In this document: positions 24,675-35,600 of the stretch, piece by piece
Position numbering within the stretch: the stretch's first letter is position 1
Layout: each line of letters begins with the position of its first letter
DNA from: Chryseobacterium sp. MEBOG06
GTDB lineage: Bacteria > Bacteroidota > Bacteroidia > Flavobacteriales > Weeksellaceae
Assembly: GCF_021869765.1 (NCBI RefSeq)
Contig: NZ_CP084580.1
Coordinates: forward strand, 3,658,001 to 3,722,000
Length of the DNA stretch: 64,000 nucleotides
Direction: 5' to 3'
Notes under the pieces: model-generated
The model's database searches: none
What the model was told of the DNA's origin: nothing
The model's input: the letters and a program-made list of their open reading frames with translations, nothing else
Made by a program: the position numbers and the translations under genes

Positions 24675-25791
24675 ATGTATTTTTATGAATATGTCTTGAT
24701 AATTTTATCCCAAGGTCTGTCCATACAATTTTAGGATTTCCATTTCTTGTTAAGTGCAGATCAGCACTATTGATTTCTTCCAGAATGCTTTCAATATTGG
24801 CCCCACTGATAAATTTTGAAAACCCACTCCAGTTGAATCCGTTGACATCAATCTTTTTGTATACCAGGTTTTCCGACTGATAATTTTGAAGGAGTGCCAA
24901 TCTGAAAATCTCAGAACAATAGTTCAAAAAGTTTTTCTGTTTTTCCCGGTTCCATCCTGCTATTTCCCTTGCCCAAAAAATAATACTTTTAAGGTAGGCA
25001 GGCTTCTTCTTTACCATAAATGCATCTCTAACCCATTGCACAAATAACTGCTCAAACTCACTGGTTTTGTCTCCTGAGTTCAGTAGTTTCAGTGCATCAT
25101 TCAGGTTTCCCTGAGCTTCATGCACAATCTCTCTGACTTTTTCTTCGGCAACAGAATGACTTTGTTTGAGATACTTTTCAAGGTCTTCGTCATCAATTCT
25201 CGGAACTTCCACTACCTGTGTTCTGGAAAGAATGGTAGGAAGTATATCATTTGTACTTTCAGCTGTAAGGAGAATAACTGTCTTTGCAGGTGGTTCCTCC
25301 AGAAATTTCAAAAACTTATTTGAGGCTGAAATATTCATTTTATCTGCTCTCCAGACAATGAGAATCTTAGTTCCTCCCTCAAAACTTTTTAATGAAAACT
25401 TCTGGTTCTGATCATCAATCTCATCGGCAGAAATAAAGAGCTGCTTATTTTCAGATTCCAGAAAAGCCGCCCAGTCATCATAGCTCGCATAAGGAGACTC
25501 CATGATCATGTCTCTGAATTCATCAAATTTATTTTTGCTTAAAGAATTTTTATGGTCTGTAAAAACGGGAAAGCTGAAATGCAGGTCCAAGTGATTAAGA
25601 TGCTCCACCTTCGCAGCAGCATGTTCATTTTCCTTTCTGAAAATCTCCTTTGCATAAGCCAAAACCATAGGTAATGTTCCATATCCTTCTTTTCCTACGA
25701 AAAGCTGGGCATGGCTCACTCTGTTTTCAGCAATGCTTTCTCTAAGAAGTTTCTTTAGATTATTCTGTCCTGCGATATTCTCCCAATTCAT
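24673..25791 (-). CDS. holB: DNA polymerase III delta-prime subunit
   Basis: Clamp-loader subunit of 372 residues, RFC-like AAA+ fold. It starts MNWENIAGQNNLKKLLRESI with NRVSHAQLFVGKEGYGTLPM, where the nucleotide loop is degenerate as expected for delta-prime, which does not hydrolyse ATP. The sensor region NKFLKFLEEPPAKTVILLTA and LPTILSRTQVVEVPRI are diagnostic. The cysteine-based zinc module seen after the P-loop in many homologues is absent; that stretch reads KENEHAAAKVEHLNHLDLHF. It is monocistronic on the minus strand. Confidence 0.9.
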   Translation of the reverse strand: MNWENIAGQNNLKKLLRESIAENRVSHAQLFVGKEGYGTLPMVLAYAKEIFRKENEHAAAKVEHLNHLDLHFSFPVFTDHKNSLSKNKFDEFRDMIMESPYASYDDWAAFLESENKQLFISADEIDDQNQKFSLKSFEGGTKILIVWRADKMNISASNKFLKFLEEPPAKTVILLTAESTNDILPTILSRTQVVEVPRIDDEDLEKYLKQSHSVAEEKVREIVHEAQGNLNDALKLLNSGDKTSEFEQLFVQWVRDAFMVKKKPAYLKSIIFWAREIAGWNREKQKNFLNYCSEIFRLALLQNYQSENLVYKKIDVNGFNWSGFSKFISGANIESILEEINSADLHLTRNGNPKIVWTDLGIKLSRHIHKNT

Positions 25792-25966
25792 GCTTCAAAG
25801 ATAAAAAATCTTATTTCAATTTATAAAATTAAGTCTGGTTAAAATGCATAAAACTGCATATTCCACTTTCCCAGACATTGCAATACCTTTTATATTATAG
25901 AAAATATTAATAATCTTATTAGAATAAAATGTAAAATTAAATTTTACACAATTTAATTTTAAACAA

Positions 25967-25974
25967 TAAATTTG
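25967..25974 (+). promoter_or_regulatory. Candidate -7 box (TAAATTTG)
   Basis: TAAATTTG matches TAnnTTTG, 70 bp before the aldehyde dehydrogenase start, in an AT-rich spacer of about 250 bp that holds no gene. Confidence 0.4.
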
Positions 25975-26044
25975 TGATAGAAAATTTAAGCGTAAATTAC
26001 CGTTAGAATTTCATCAAGTTTCAAATTTTAAAATCAATAAACAA

Positions 26045-27364
26045 ATGGACAAAGAATTAGAGCATAAAATAAAAGGAATATTCCAGCAGCAGAAAGCTTT
26101 TTTCAAAACCAATCAGACAAAAGATATTGAATTCCGTAAGGCAGCCCTAAGAAAGTTTCGTGAAGTTTTTTTAGCTCATACGGATGATCTTTGTGAAGCC
26201 TTATCTATTGATTTGGGGAAAAGCAGAAAAGAGGCAGAGTACGTGGAAATCCAGATTGTCATCAGTGAACTGGATTATTTGCTGGAAAACATTGATGAAT
26301 GGGCAAAGCCTACTCCTGTACCTTCAAAACCACATCCATCTGGAGCTGAAGTTGTGAGCAGGGTGACTTATCAGCCTTATGGAGTCAATTATATTATTGG
26401 TCCCTTCAACTATCCCGTTCAGCTGACCTTCAGTCCCCTTATCGGAGCTTTGATTGCCGGAAATACAGCCATCATAAAACCATCCGAAAATACCCCTCAT
26501 GTGGCCAAAGTTCTTGAAAATATTGTAAAAGGGTCTTTTGACGAGTCTTATGTAGCAGTCATTCAGGGAGCGATTGAGGAAAACACATTATTACTGAGCC
26601 TTCCCTTTGATTATATTTTCTTTACAGGAAGCCCAAATGTTGGAAAGATTGTCATGAAAGCTGCTGCTGAGCAACTGATTCCTCTGACTTTAGAACTGGG
26701 AGGTAAATCCCCGACAATTGTTCATAAAGATGCAGACCTGGATAAGGCTGTGGAAAGAATATCCTACGGAAAATGGATCAATTGCGGACAAACGTGTGTT
26801 GCTCCTGACTATCTTTACATTCACGAATCTATAAAAGATGCTTTCATTGAGAAGTTTAAAGCTCATTTAAATACTATTTATGAGGGGCAGTCTTTAGGAA
26901 AAATCGGAAAAATTGTAAGTCAGAACCAGATTAAACACCTTGCAGGTTATCTGGAAGCAGCCCCTGAAAAAGTAGTTTATGGAGGGGGATATGATCTTGA
27001 GACCCGACATTTCGAGGCTACTTTAATGGATAATGTAACCTGGGATGATCAGGTTATGCAGCAGGAAATTTTCGGGCCCATCCTCCCTATTATGACATTT
27101 GATGATATTGATGAAGCTTTGGAAGAGATCAATAACCGTCCAAAACCATTAGCACTGTATGTTTTTACAGAAAATCAGGAATTTGCTGATCAGGTTTTAA
27201 ACCATACTACAAGCGGAGATGCTGAAATCAATAGTACAATCATTCATGTAGGTTCACATTTTCTACCTTTTGGAGGAGTAGGAACTTCGGGAATGGGGAA
27301 ATATCATGGAAAATTCAGTTTTGAAAGTTTCAGCCACAGCCGTTCTGTACTTCAGGTAAAATAA
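26045..27364 (+). CDS. NAD(P)-dependent aldehyde dehydrogenase (class 3-like)
   Basis: Soluble aldehyde dehydrogenase of 439 residues. It is shorter than the usual ~500, like class 3/fatty-aldehyde and coniferyl-aldehyde dehydrogenases. The general base is in LELGGKSPT (Glu217) and the catalytic cysteine in NCGQTCVAPDYL (Cys251). GPFNYPVQLTFSPLIGALIA and QQEIFGPILPIMTFDDIDEA are also characteristic, and the C-terminus has FLPFGGVGTSGMGKYHGKFS. The natural aldehyde is unknown; lipid-derived or aromatic aldehydes are plausible. It is a single gene closed by a terminator. Confidence 0.91.
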   Translation: MDKELEHKIKGIFQQQKAFFKTNQTKDIEFRKAALRKFREVFLAHTDDLCEALSIDLGKSRKEAEYVEIQIVISELDYLLENIDEWAKPTPVPSKPHPSGAEVVSRVTYQPYGVNYIIGPFNYPVQLTFSPLIGALIAGNTAIIKPSENTPHVAKVLENIVKGSFDESYVAVIQGAIEENTLLLSLPFDYIFFTGSPNVGKIVMKAAAEQLIPLTLELGGKSPTIVHKDADLDKAVERISYGKWINCGQTCVAPDYLYIHESIKDAFIEKFKAHLNTIYEGQSLGKIGKIVSQNQIKHLAGYLEAAPEKVVYGGGYDLETRHFEATLMDNVTWDDQVMQQEIFGPILPIMTFDDIDEALEEINNRPKPLALYVFTENQEFADQVLNHTTSGDAEINSTIIHVGSHFLPFGGVGTSGMGKYHGKFSFESFSHSRSVLQVK

Positions 27365-27385
27365 TAATGGGCGTCTGCCTTTATC

Positions 27386-27422
27386 AAAAAGACTGTTCTA
27401 TGCCGTAGACAGTCTTTTTTTA
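27386..27422 (+). terminator. Terminator of the aldehyde dehydrogenase gene
   Basis: Stem AAAAAGACTGT...ACAGTCTTTTT, with a near-paired inner part (TCTA/TAG), running into seven T. Confidence 0.8.
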
Positions 27423-27560
27423 TATAATAAAATTGATATTCTAATGGGTGAAAAATTGCATTTTTCGTTTAAAGAACGGCCCTTAACAAACTTTAACCAC
27501 ATATAATTTTTACAATTCATTAATATTTAAGATATTTGCGCATTGTTTTAAAAATAAAGA

Positions 27561-28847
27561 ATGAAAAAAATCTTTGTAGTATCATTCATATCAGCTGGAT
27601 ACTTCCTGAATGCACAGAGTCTAAGCAACTCTCCTTATGCAGCATATGGAATTGGAGATGTAAAATATGATAATACGATCGAAACTGCTTCCATGGGAGG
27701 TATATCAACTGCTTTTATAAGTGATTTTACCAGTAGTTTCAATTTTGCCAACCCGGCAAACAATGCCAATTTTGAACTTACGAGTATCAAACTGGAAGCT
27801 ACCAATGAAAACAATTATTTCAAATCGAATTTCAACGATACGAAATCTACAAAGCATTCTACGTATCTTTCCAATATATCTCTGGCATTTCCTATCTCTT
27901 CAAAAGTGAAAATGGGAATTTCTTATCAGCCTTACAGTTCTAAAAGTTATGATATTGTAACTCAACAAACAACGGCAGAGGGAAGTCCTCTTTCTCAAAA
28001 CAGCTTTAAAGGAAGCGGTACTGTAAACATTGCACAGGTGGCTGTTGCTTATAAGATCAATCAGGAATTCTCGGTAGGAGCAAAAGCGAATCTCTATTTT
28101 GGTGATCTTAGTGATCTTAATGAGTTTACTGCATATGGGAGTGAATATGTGAATGGATATCAAACGACAAACAGAATCAGAAACTTTAACTTTACATTAG
28201 GTACAAGTTATCAGACTATAAATACACGTACTGATAAAAAACTGACCATAGGTGCTACAGCTACTTTTGGAAATACTAGTAATACAACTACTGATTATAC
28301 CAACAGTACATACAGGTATGCAGATGCAAAAGCCGGTACTAAAATGGATGAAAGTATCTTGGATCAACAAAGTGTAAGTTCTAAAAATCTTATTCCGTTT
28401 CAAGCTTCTTTAGGGGTAGGATATGGAAGTGAAAACCATTGGTTCTTATCAGGACAGCTTGATTATAAAAAAGGAGAAGATATCGCCTATTTCGGTAAAT
28501 CTTTTGATTTTCAGGATACTTACAGAGTTTCTGCCGGTGGATGGTACCTTCCTAACTACAATAACTTCAGAAACTACTTCTCAAGAGTAATCTACAGATA
28601 TGGAGCTTTCTATGAAAGAGGAAATCTTAAACTAGATGGTAACAGTATCAATAAATTCGGTATCACTGCCGGAGTAATGCTTCCATTCAAAAACAGCAGT
28701 ATTACAAGAATGAGCGGGCTTGAATTAGGATTAGAAATCGGTAAAAGAGGAACGCTTAGTGATAACCTGATCAACCAGAATTATATCAACCTGAAAATCG
28801 GATTCAATTTTGCTGATAAATGGTTCAGAAAGAGTCTTTATAACTAG
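27561..28847 (+). CDS. Putative outer-membrane beta-barrel protein upstream of lptC
   Basis: Predicted porin-like outer-membrane protein of 428 residues. A signal peptide (MKKIFVVSFISAGYFLNAQ) is followed by SLSNSPYAAYGIGDVKYDNT and TASMGGISTAFISDFTSSFN, typical of FadL/PorV-like barrels in Bacteroidota. The rest alternates short hydrophobic strands ending in aromatic residues. It ends two bases before lptC and is likely co-transcribed with lptC and anmK, so a role in envelope biogenesis is plausible but unproven. No LptD/OstA similarity was seen. A precise family cannot be given. Confidence 0.78.
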   Translation: MKKIFVVSFISAGYFLNAQSLSNSPYAAYGIGDVKYDNTIETASMGGISTAFISDFTSSFNFANPANNANFELTSIKLEATNENNYFKSNFNDTKSTKHSTYLSNISLAFPISSKVKMGISYQPYSSKSYDIVTQQTTAEGSPLSQNSFKGSGTVNIAQVAVAYKINQEFSVGAKANLYFGDLSDLNEFTAYGSEYVNGYQTTNRIRNFNFTLGTSYQTINTRTDKKLTIGATATFGNTSNTTTDYTNSTYRYADAKAGTKMDESILDQQSVSSKNLIPFQASLGVGYGSENHWFLSGQLDYKKGEDIAYFGKSFDFQDTYRVSAGGWYLPNYNNFRNYFSRVIYRYGAFYERGNLKLDGNSINKFGITAGVMLPFKNSSITRMSGLELGLEIGKRGTLSDNLINQNYINLKIGFNFADKWFRKSLYN

Positions 28848-28848
28848 A

Positions 28849-29439
28849 ATGAATTTTTCAAAAAAAATATCATATAAAAATATAGCATGCCTTTTTAGTT
28901 GTGCTATATTTTTTATATTGACATCCTGTGAAGAAGACCTTACGAAAAACAAAGGTAATCAGAGTAAAAACTTTCCATCACAGGTGATCAATAATGCCAA
29001 TATTGTACAACGTGATTCCGGGTTTGTGATATTAAAGGCAAAAGCTCCCATTATAGAAAAATATGAGTTGATCGACAGTCCTTATACTGTGGCCAGAAAA
29101 GGAATTGACATTGAGTTTTTTGATAAGAAAAAGCCCAAAATTCCGGGAACGATTAAAGCTAAATATGCTAAATTTTTTGACTATAAGCAATTTTATGAAG
29201 CTAAAGGCAATGTTAGGATCACTACAAATGAGGGTCAGAAATTTGCTATGCAGAGTATTTATTGGGATCAGAGAAAAAAAAGAATCTATACCAAGGATAC
29301 GGTTTATGTTACTATGGAAGATGGCTCTACGCTGGTAGGCGCCAGTGGTATGACTGCCAAGGATGATTTTTCTGAATACACCTTTTATAATAATTCAGGA
29401 GATTTCAGTTCAAAAAGAATTTCCGAAAATAAAAAATAA
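28849..29439 (+). CDS. lptC: LPS export ABC transporter periplasmic protein LptC
   Basis: Component of the Lpt bridge that moves lipopolysaccharide from inner to outer membrane. I start at the ATG at 28849 (MNFSKKISYKNIACL), just after the barrel gene's stop; a longer frame from 28810 would overlap it. The N-terminus is a span or lipoprotein signal (FFILTSCEED, Cys27), usual for Bacteroidota LptC. The beta-jellyroll part includes YTVARKGIDIEFFDKKKPKI, YEAKGNVRITTNEGQKF and YTKDTVYVTMEDGSTLVGAS. The length of 196 residues is normal. It lies between the barrel gene and anmK in a three-gene unit. Confidence 0.9.
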   Translation: MNFSKKISYKNIACLFSCAIFFILTSCEEDLTKNKGNQSKNFPSQVINNANIVQRDSGFVILKAKAPIIEKYELIDSPYTVARKGIDIEFFDKKKPKIPGTIKAKYAKFFDYKQFYEAKGNVRITTNEGQKFAMQSIYWDQRKKRIYTKDTVYVTMEDGSTLVGASGMTAKDDFSEYTFYNNSGDFSSKRISENKK

Positions 29440-29449
29440 ATCTGTTATA

Positions 29450-30493
29450 ATGAAATCGCTGGCTATTGGATTGATGTCCGGAACAAGTCTGGACGGTTTG
29501 GATATCTGCCTGGCTGAATTTGAAAAACAGAAACAATGGACTTTTCAGATTCTAAAAGCAGAAACCCTTCCCTATTCTCCTGATTGGGAAAACAGACTCC
29601 GTACTGCTATTGATCTTTCAGCAGATGATTTATTGGAACTGAATTCAGACTATGGATTCTATCTTGGCCAGCAGGTTAAAGAATTTATCAGAAAATATAA
29701 GCTTGAAAATATTGATGTAATAGCATCTCATGGCCATACGGTTTTCCATCAGCCTCAAAGAAAATTCACACTGCAGGTTGGAGATGGACGGGCCATAAAA
29801 CTAGAGACCAATCTCCCCGTTATCTATGATTTCAGAAGTCAGGATGTCCTTATGAGAGGAAATGGAGCTCCATTGGTTCCTATAGGTGATGAATTACTCT
29901 TTTCCGAATATTCTGCATGCCTTAATTTGGGAGGATTTTCTAATATTTCTTTGTCATCCAATGGTAAAAGAATTGCCTTTGACATAGCTCCTGTCAATAT
30001 TGTACTGAATGAATTCGCACAACAGCTGGGTAAAAGTTTTGACGAAAATGGAGAGCTGGCAAGAAAGGGAAAAGTAGATAAAGAGGTGCTTAACCAAATG
30101 GATTCATTAGATTTCTATAAACAGTCTCACCCAAAATCTTTGGGAGCAGAATGGTGTCATCAATATATTTATCCAATACTCAAGGATACAGAAACTACAG
30201 ATGCGCTCGCTACTTTTACAGAACATGCTGCACAGCAGATTTCGAATGTCATTAATAAAAATAATATAAAAGACATCCTGATCACCGGAGGAGGCGCTTA
30301 CAACTCTTTTCTGATTGAAAAAATAAGAACAAAAACAAAAGCTGAAGTGATCCTTCCCGAAAAAGAGATCATTGACCACAAAGAAGCTTTGATTTTTGCT
30401 TTCATGGGGGTTTTAAAGATGAATAATGAGATCAATGTTCTATCTTCAGCAACAGGAAGTATAACTGATCATTGTTCCGGTGTAATCGCTTAG
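29450..30493 (+). CDS. anmK: Anhydro-N-acetylmuramic acid kinase
   Basis: Recycles the cell-wall sugar anhydro-MurNAc by phosphorylation to MurNAc-6-phosphate. Start at 29450 (MKSLAIGLMSGTSLDGLDIC), because the GLMSGTSLDG signature is always near the N-terminus; upstream in-frame codons overlap lptC. Other signatures are VIASHGHTVFHQPQ, QVGDGRAIKLETNLPVIYDF, NLGGFSNISL and the C-terminal ILITGGGAYNSFL. The 347 residues are slightly shorter than in E. coli, as usual for Bacteroidota. It follows lptC by 10 bp. murQ is not in the window. Confidence 0.93.
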   Translation: MKSLAIGLMSGTSLDGLDICLAEFEKQKQWTFQILKAETLPYSPDWENRLRTAIDLSADDLLELNSDYGFYLGQQVKEFIRKYKLENIDVIASHGHTVFHQPQRKFTLQVGDGRAIKLETNLPVIYDFRSQDVLMRGNGAPLVPIGDELLFSEYSACLNLGGFSNISLSSNGKRIAFDIAPVNIVLNEFAQQLGKSFDENGELARKGKVDKEVLNQMDSLDFYKQSHPKSLGAEWCHQYIYPILKDTETTDALATFTEHAAQQISNVINKNNIKDILITGGGAYNSFLIEKIRTKTKAEVILPEKEIIDHKEALIFAFMGVLKMNNEINVLSSATGSITDHCSGVIA

Positions 30494-31041
30494 ATGAACT
30501 CTTCAATGTATTTCGTTTATTAGTTTCCATAAAAAAATATCCAGTACTTCAGCTATAAAATCCGAGCAAGGTATGATACTTCTATACCTTTTACAACTGA
30601 TCTCACAAAAATCAACAACCGTATAGCTAAAACACCTCATTCAGCTAATTACCAAATGGTTAACAAGAAGAAAAATATTATTTTATTATTATAATTTTCT
30701 TCTTTCGGTTTATTTTATCAACCAATTTTACTCCAATCTTACGAAAAGGGCATTTAAATAAAATTAATGCAATTTAATTCTACATTAAGTGATTAGATAT
30801 GTAATTTTGTCTTTAAGAATTAACAAATTGATGCTGCCTATTTCATTATAAAACGACGTAATTTGTCGCTTTACAGTCATAGATTTGTACATCAAAGATC
30901 AGCGATTGGTGAAAATATAATATCCAGTCTGGTGATAAAATTCACATTAAATCCCATTAATATGATCTTAAAATATATTAAAAAAATGTTAAATCTGCAT
31001 AATTTTATTAACTAATTACTAACTCAAAAAATAACACGGGA
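30494..31041. other. Long AT-rich upstream region of the RHS operon
   Basis: No gene fits in these 548 bp. TAATTTTG (30802-30809) and TAGATTTG (30880-30887) both match the -7 consensus and may drive the T9SS cargo/RHS run, which would then have a leader of 150 bases or more. No terminator hairpin for anmK is obvious. Confidence 0.45.
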
Positions 31042-32661
31042 ATGAAAAAAATCTACCTCGGTGCATTTACCTTATGCAGTATTCTGGGATCAGCCCAGGA
31101 AATTTTATGGCAGAAAAATATAAAATCCTCAACGCAGGATTTTCTGAGCCAGGTGACTACTACCATTGACGGTCAGTATCTGATCAGCGGAAGTTCTATT
31201 CAAAGCAATAAGCTTCAGGCTTCAGGCGGCAAACAAAATAATGGTTACGATTTTAGATTAGTCAAATTAAATCAGAATGGAGAAGGGGTGTGGGAGAAAT
31301 ATTTCTCCGGAACCAATCATGATTATCTGTCTGCAACAGTCGCTACGCAGGAAGGAGGATTCGTTGTCACAGGGACTTCGCATTCAGGAAAAGGTCTTGA
31401 CAAAAAAGAAGATTCTAAAGGAAATTCAGACATTTGGTTAATCAGAATCAATGAATTTGGAGACGAGATTTGGCAGAAAACATTAGGTACTGCTGCTGAC
31501 GAAGAAGCCAGAGCGGTTATTCAAACCACGGACTTAGGATTCGTAGTCGCCGGAAATGTTCAGAATTCTTCCAAAGGCTACGGTTCTAAAGATGTCCTGA
31601 TCATCAGGCTCGACAAAGACGGAAAAGAACTGTCCCAATTAATCTGGGGCGGAAAAGGACTTGATGAAGTTGAAAAAATGATTCCAACGAAAGACGGCGG
31701 AGCCTTACTCGGAATTTATTCCAGAAGTTCAGCGGTACAAGGTAAGACATCTCCCATAAAAGATGCCCAAAATACATCCGACACCCGACACCTGACTATT
31801 GTACAAAAACAAAGTGACAATTTCGGTGAAGGAGATTATACCGTCCTTAAAATAGATAAAAACGGAAAAATTGAGTGGGAAAAAAACTTTGGTGGAAAAG
31901 GTGATGATCACATCAGAACGCTTGCTTTGACTTCCACAGGATACATTATCGGAGGTGAATCCAGATCGGAAATATCAGGAAACAAATCGGTAGGCATTGA
32001 AGAGGGTACTGACCTGTGGTTGATTTTTTTAAACGAGAGAGGAGAAGAACAGTCGCAGAAATCTTACAATTTTGGGAACCGTGATCTCTTAATGGGAATG
32101 AGTGTCATTCAGAGTCAAGATTCAAGAGCCAGGAACCAGGACCTAACTAAAGGATTGCTTATAGGGGGATATACGCAGGCTGAAGGAAGAATAGAAGAAA
32201 ATGACGAGACTTTCTGGATTTTATACCTTGATCATAATGGGAATGAACAATGGAGAAAATATGTAAAAGGAGAATCCAGACAGAAAGAAGAGAGACTTTC
32301 AGATCTGAAACTGAACAGAGACGGCTCTATTATTCTGGCAGGAACCAGTGCTGAGGAACTGGGCAAAGAAAACTGGAAGATTGTAAAACTGGGAGACAAA
32401 AAGGTTGATCAGCTAATGGAGAAATTTGATATCAAGATCTATCCGAATCCGGTATCCGATTATGCTTATATAGAAATAGGATTCGACTTTAAAGAGGCTG
32501 ATATTATGCTGTATGATATGAGCGGAAGGCAGCTTCAGAGCTTGAAAACAAAGAATAAAGTAACCAAGATTAACACGCAGGCTCTTGTTCAGGGCGCTTA
32601 TCTGGTGACGATAAAAACGGATACTAATAAAACGGCGAATGCGAAGCTGATTAAGAAATAA
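31042..32661 (+). CDS. T9SS cargo protein with beta-propeller-like repeats and type A sorting domain
   Basis: Secreted or surface protein of 539 residues. A signal peptide (MKKIYLGAFTLCSILGSAQ) precedes several ~50-residue units of the form ...GD.IWQKTLG...DEARAVIQTTDLGFVVAGN, seen again as WEKNFGGKGDDHIRTLALTS. These are typical of bacterial beta-propeller-like repeat proteins. The final ~75 residues (IKIYPNPVSDYAYIEIGFDF, then LYDMSGRQLQSL) are a T9SS type A sorting domain ending in KLIKK, so export via PorU/PorV is expected. It lies 13 bp before the first large RHS-type gene and is probably co-transcribed with it. Its own role (adhesion or carrier) is unknown. Confidence 0.88.
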   Translation: MKKIYLGAFTLCSILGSAQEILWQKNIKSSTQDFLSQVTTTIDGQYLISGSSIQSNKLQASGGKQNNGYDFRLVKLNQNGEGVWEKYFSGTNHDYLSATVATQEGGFVVTGTSHSGKGLDKKEDSKGNSDIWLIRINEFGDEIWQKTLGTAADEEARAVIQTTDLGFVVAGNVQNSSKGYGSKDVLIIRLDKDGKELSQLIWGGKGLDEVEKMIPTKDGGALLGIYSRSSAVQGKTSPIKDAQNTSDTRHLTIVQKQSDNFGEGDYTVLKIDKNGKIEWEKNFGGKGDDHIRTLALTSTGYIIGGESRSEISGNKSVGIEEGTDLWLIFLNERGEEQSQKSYNFGNRDLLMGMSVIQSQDSRARNQDLTKGLLIGGYTQAEGRIEENDETFWILYLDHNGNEQWRKYVKGESRQKEERLSDLKLNRDGSIILAGTSAEELGKENWKIVKLGDKKVDQLMEKFDIKIYPNPVSDYAYIEIGFDFKEADIMLYDMSGRQLQSLKTKNKVTKINTQALVQGAYLVTIKTDTNKTANAKLIKK

Positions 32662-32674
32662 AAAACCAATAATA

Positions 32675-35600
32675 ATGAAGAAAGTAATGATACCCATTGG
32701 CATACTGCTGATGATTGGAACTGTACATGCACAGCAGGAATCACCCAAAATGGTTCCCAGAGTTATAATACCCAATCTTGATGCCAATGCCCTAGGGGTA
32801 TTTGGCAAGCAATCCGTAAATCTGTCCACAGGGACTCCAAGTATAGGGGTGTTGCTTCACGCCATTCGTGTGGGGGATATGGAACTGCCGATCAAGCTGC
32901 AGTATGATGCCTCCGGAATTAAGGTTGGGCAAATGGCTACCTCCGTAGGGTTGGGCTGGTCAATTAATAACACTGGAGTATTGACCCAGGAAGTTAAAGA
33001 CAAGATAGATGGACAATCCACCAATATTATTCAGCAGTACATCAATACGCCTACCTATGATGGAAGAAATGCCATTCTATACAATCATCAGCATCTTACC
33101 CAACCCTATACAGGGGATGATCTGGAAACAGACAGCTATACCATTAACTATTTTGGGAATACGATTCCGTTTTTCTACAACTACAATAGCAATACGTACA
33201 TTCCCCAGCAAAAGGACGATACGAAGATTAGTAAAGAAGCCAATACATGGAAGGTGACCCTCAACGAGGGGACAGAATTTAATTTTGATCAGCAGTATTC
33301 GAGTAAATCCGTGTCTTCCACTAAAATTATCAAGCAACCTCCGTCAACACAACAAGCGAATAGCTCCCCCAATATCAATGATTCATGGTACCTTACAGGA
33401 ATAACCAGCAGGGGCCAGGCAGCCACCCTTAGATACCTGGACTCTTCCAGTATTTATGTTTCCAGGGGAGACGAAACAAATGATGCCCTATCCCTTATAA
33501 GAAGTACGGAAAACTTTAAGGTAATAAAGGAAATTACCACGCCTTTTGAAAAGGTAGCATTTGAATACGGTGCTGAAAGGGAGGATCTAATCAGTAAAAC
33601 CGGCAAGGCTGATCTTTTGAAGTTCATCAAGGTATATGACAATAATGGAAAGCTTGTGAAGCAGTTTCAGCTGGTCTATGACTACTACAATGAAGCACAG
33701 TCATTGCCCTCGTATGTCTCCATTGTCTCAAATGCTGCAAATATTTATAAAAATAAAAGACTAAGACTCAGGGCGGTGAAAAGACTGAATATTCAAACGG
33801 GCAATTACGAAAATTATTACTCATTTGACTATAATTCAGATACATTACCCAACAGGTTCTCTGCCTCACAAGATATATGGGGATATTATAACAATGAAAA
33901 TAATGGGGATTATATGTTTTCCAATATTGATAAGAAAAAGCTCACAGTCAATCCACAGTATGCTTCCACCGGATTATTAACAAGGGTCACCTACCCAACA
34001 GGAGGTTTTTCAGAATATACCTATGAAAGCAATGTGGCAGATCGTCCTGCTAATTACAACTTAATGATGCCCTCAGCCATCGATGGAATTCCCAAGGCAA
34101 TACGTCTTAACAGGATGCCCATGCATTATAAGGGAAATGGCAAATATGAGATTCCATTTATCGTAGATGGACCAATAGTTGGAAATTCCTTTGATGCGCA
34201 GGTTAAGATTAGCAATTGTCCAGGGACAGTATACTCAACCACCTGTAACTATAAGGTTATGATAGATGGTAGTTGGCTTAATCCTGGTACAGCAACCTTT
34301 AATGCAAATTCTTTAACGATTGGGAACCACATGCTTACCGCAAAATCAAATGGGCATACAGAAGACCCTGATAACGTGGAGGTACCCTATTTCTTTTCCG
34401 TTGGAATGCAGTGGCAGGAAAAGCAATCGGATACTGCTCCTATAGTGATAGGAGGCCAGAGGGTGAAAAAAATCACCTCGAAGGATAATACCAACACCTA
34501 TACCCAGGAATTTGCCTATGTTAATGAAGATGGAACGGCATCCGGAACTATACTGACACTTCCATTTGTGGCTACTACGAATAACTTTGGCATCGTCTAC
34601 TCTCAGGGATCCAATCCACTGTCCAAGCTAAAAGGACAAAATCTGGTGTACAGAAGAGTAGAAAGAATGGAAAAGGATGCATCCGGCCTGCCCAATGGGA
34701 AAACGGTTCAGTATTTCACAAAGCCTATTGCCAACAATAACTTTAATAAAATACCTTTTCCTCCGCCTGATGATAAGGCCCATACCTATGGACAGCTTAA
34801 TAAGGAAGAGTTTTTTGAATTCAAGAATGGGATCTTCAAGAAAATTGAAGAGAGTAATTATTTTTATAATTATCCTGAAAAATGTATGTCTGATAACCCG
34901 ACTGGTAACTGTAATACAATCCTCAAGGGACTGTCCTATAGTGACATTGTCAATATAACTAATACAAGCAATATAATGGATTACCTTAACCTTAACTGGG
35001 GACTTTATTCCCTGGAGGCATCGCCATATAAGCTGCTTAGAAAGACATCCACCAAATATCTTGACAATGGAGCATTGGTTACCAAGGAGGAGCTGGACTA
35101 TACTTCGTCCGTCCATAATAACCTTACCAAAAGTGTCACCACCTTTCCGGACAAGACCATTCAGGAGACAGGCTACCAATATGCCCATGAGCAGAACAAT
35201 GCCGATATGATAGCCGCCAACATGATTGGTATTCCGCTTCAGACGGAGGTAAAGGAAAATGGAAAGGTGATTTCCAAGGCAAGAAGCATCTATGGAAGGA
35301 ATGCCCAGACCAGCAATTTGGTGCTTCCTGTATTGGAGCAAAAATTTGATTCGGACAATATGGCTTCCGCACTAAATGTAGTAAGCTATGACCAGTATGA
35401 TGCCACTGGAAATATCCTGCAGTATACCATAAGGGGAAGTATTCCGACGGCCATTATCTGGGGCTATAATCAGACCCAACCTATTGCGAGAATAGAAGGC
35501 GCGAAACTATTAGACATTCAGCAGTCATTAATCGATGCTATTGTTACAGCTTCCAATATAGATGCTTCAGCTACTGCAAATAACGATGAGACTCCACTAT

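Noticed and set aside
31042..32661. RHS/toxin assignment for the 539-aa cargo protein
   Set aside because: It has beta-propeller-like repeats and a T9SS sorting domain but no YD repeats or toxin tail.
34628..35341. 237-codon minus-strand open frame
   Set aside because: Shadow of the SpvB-like/YD gene on the plus strand; no family likeness.
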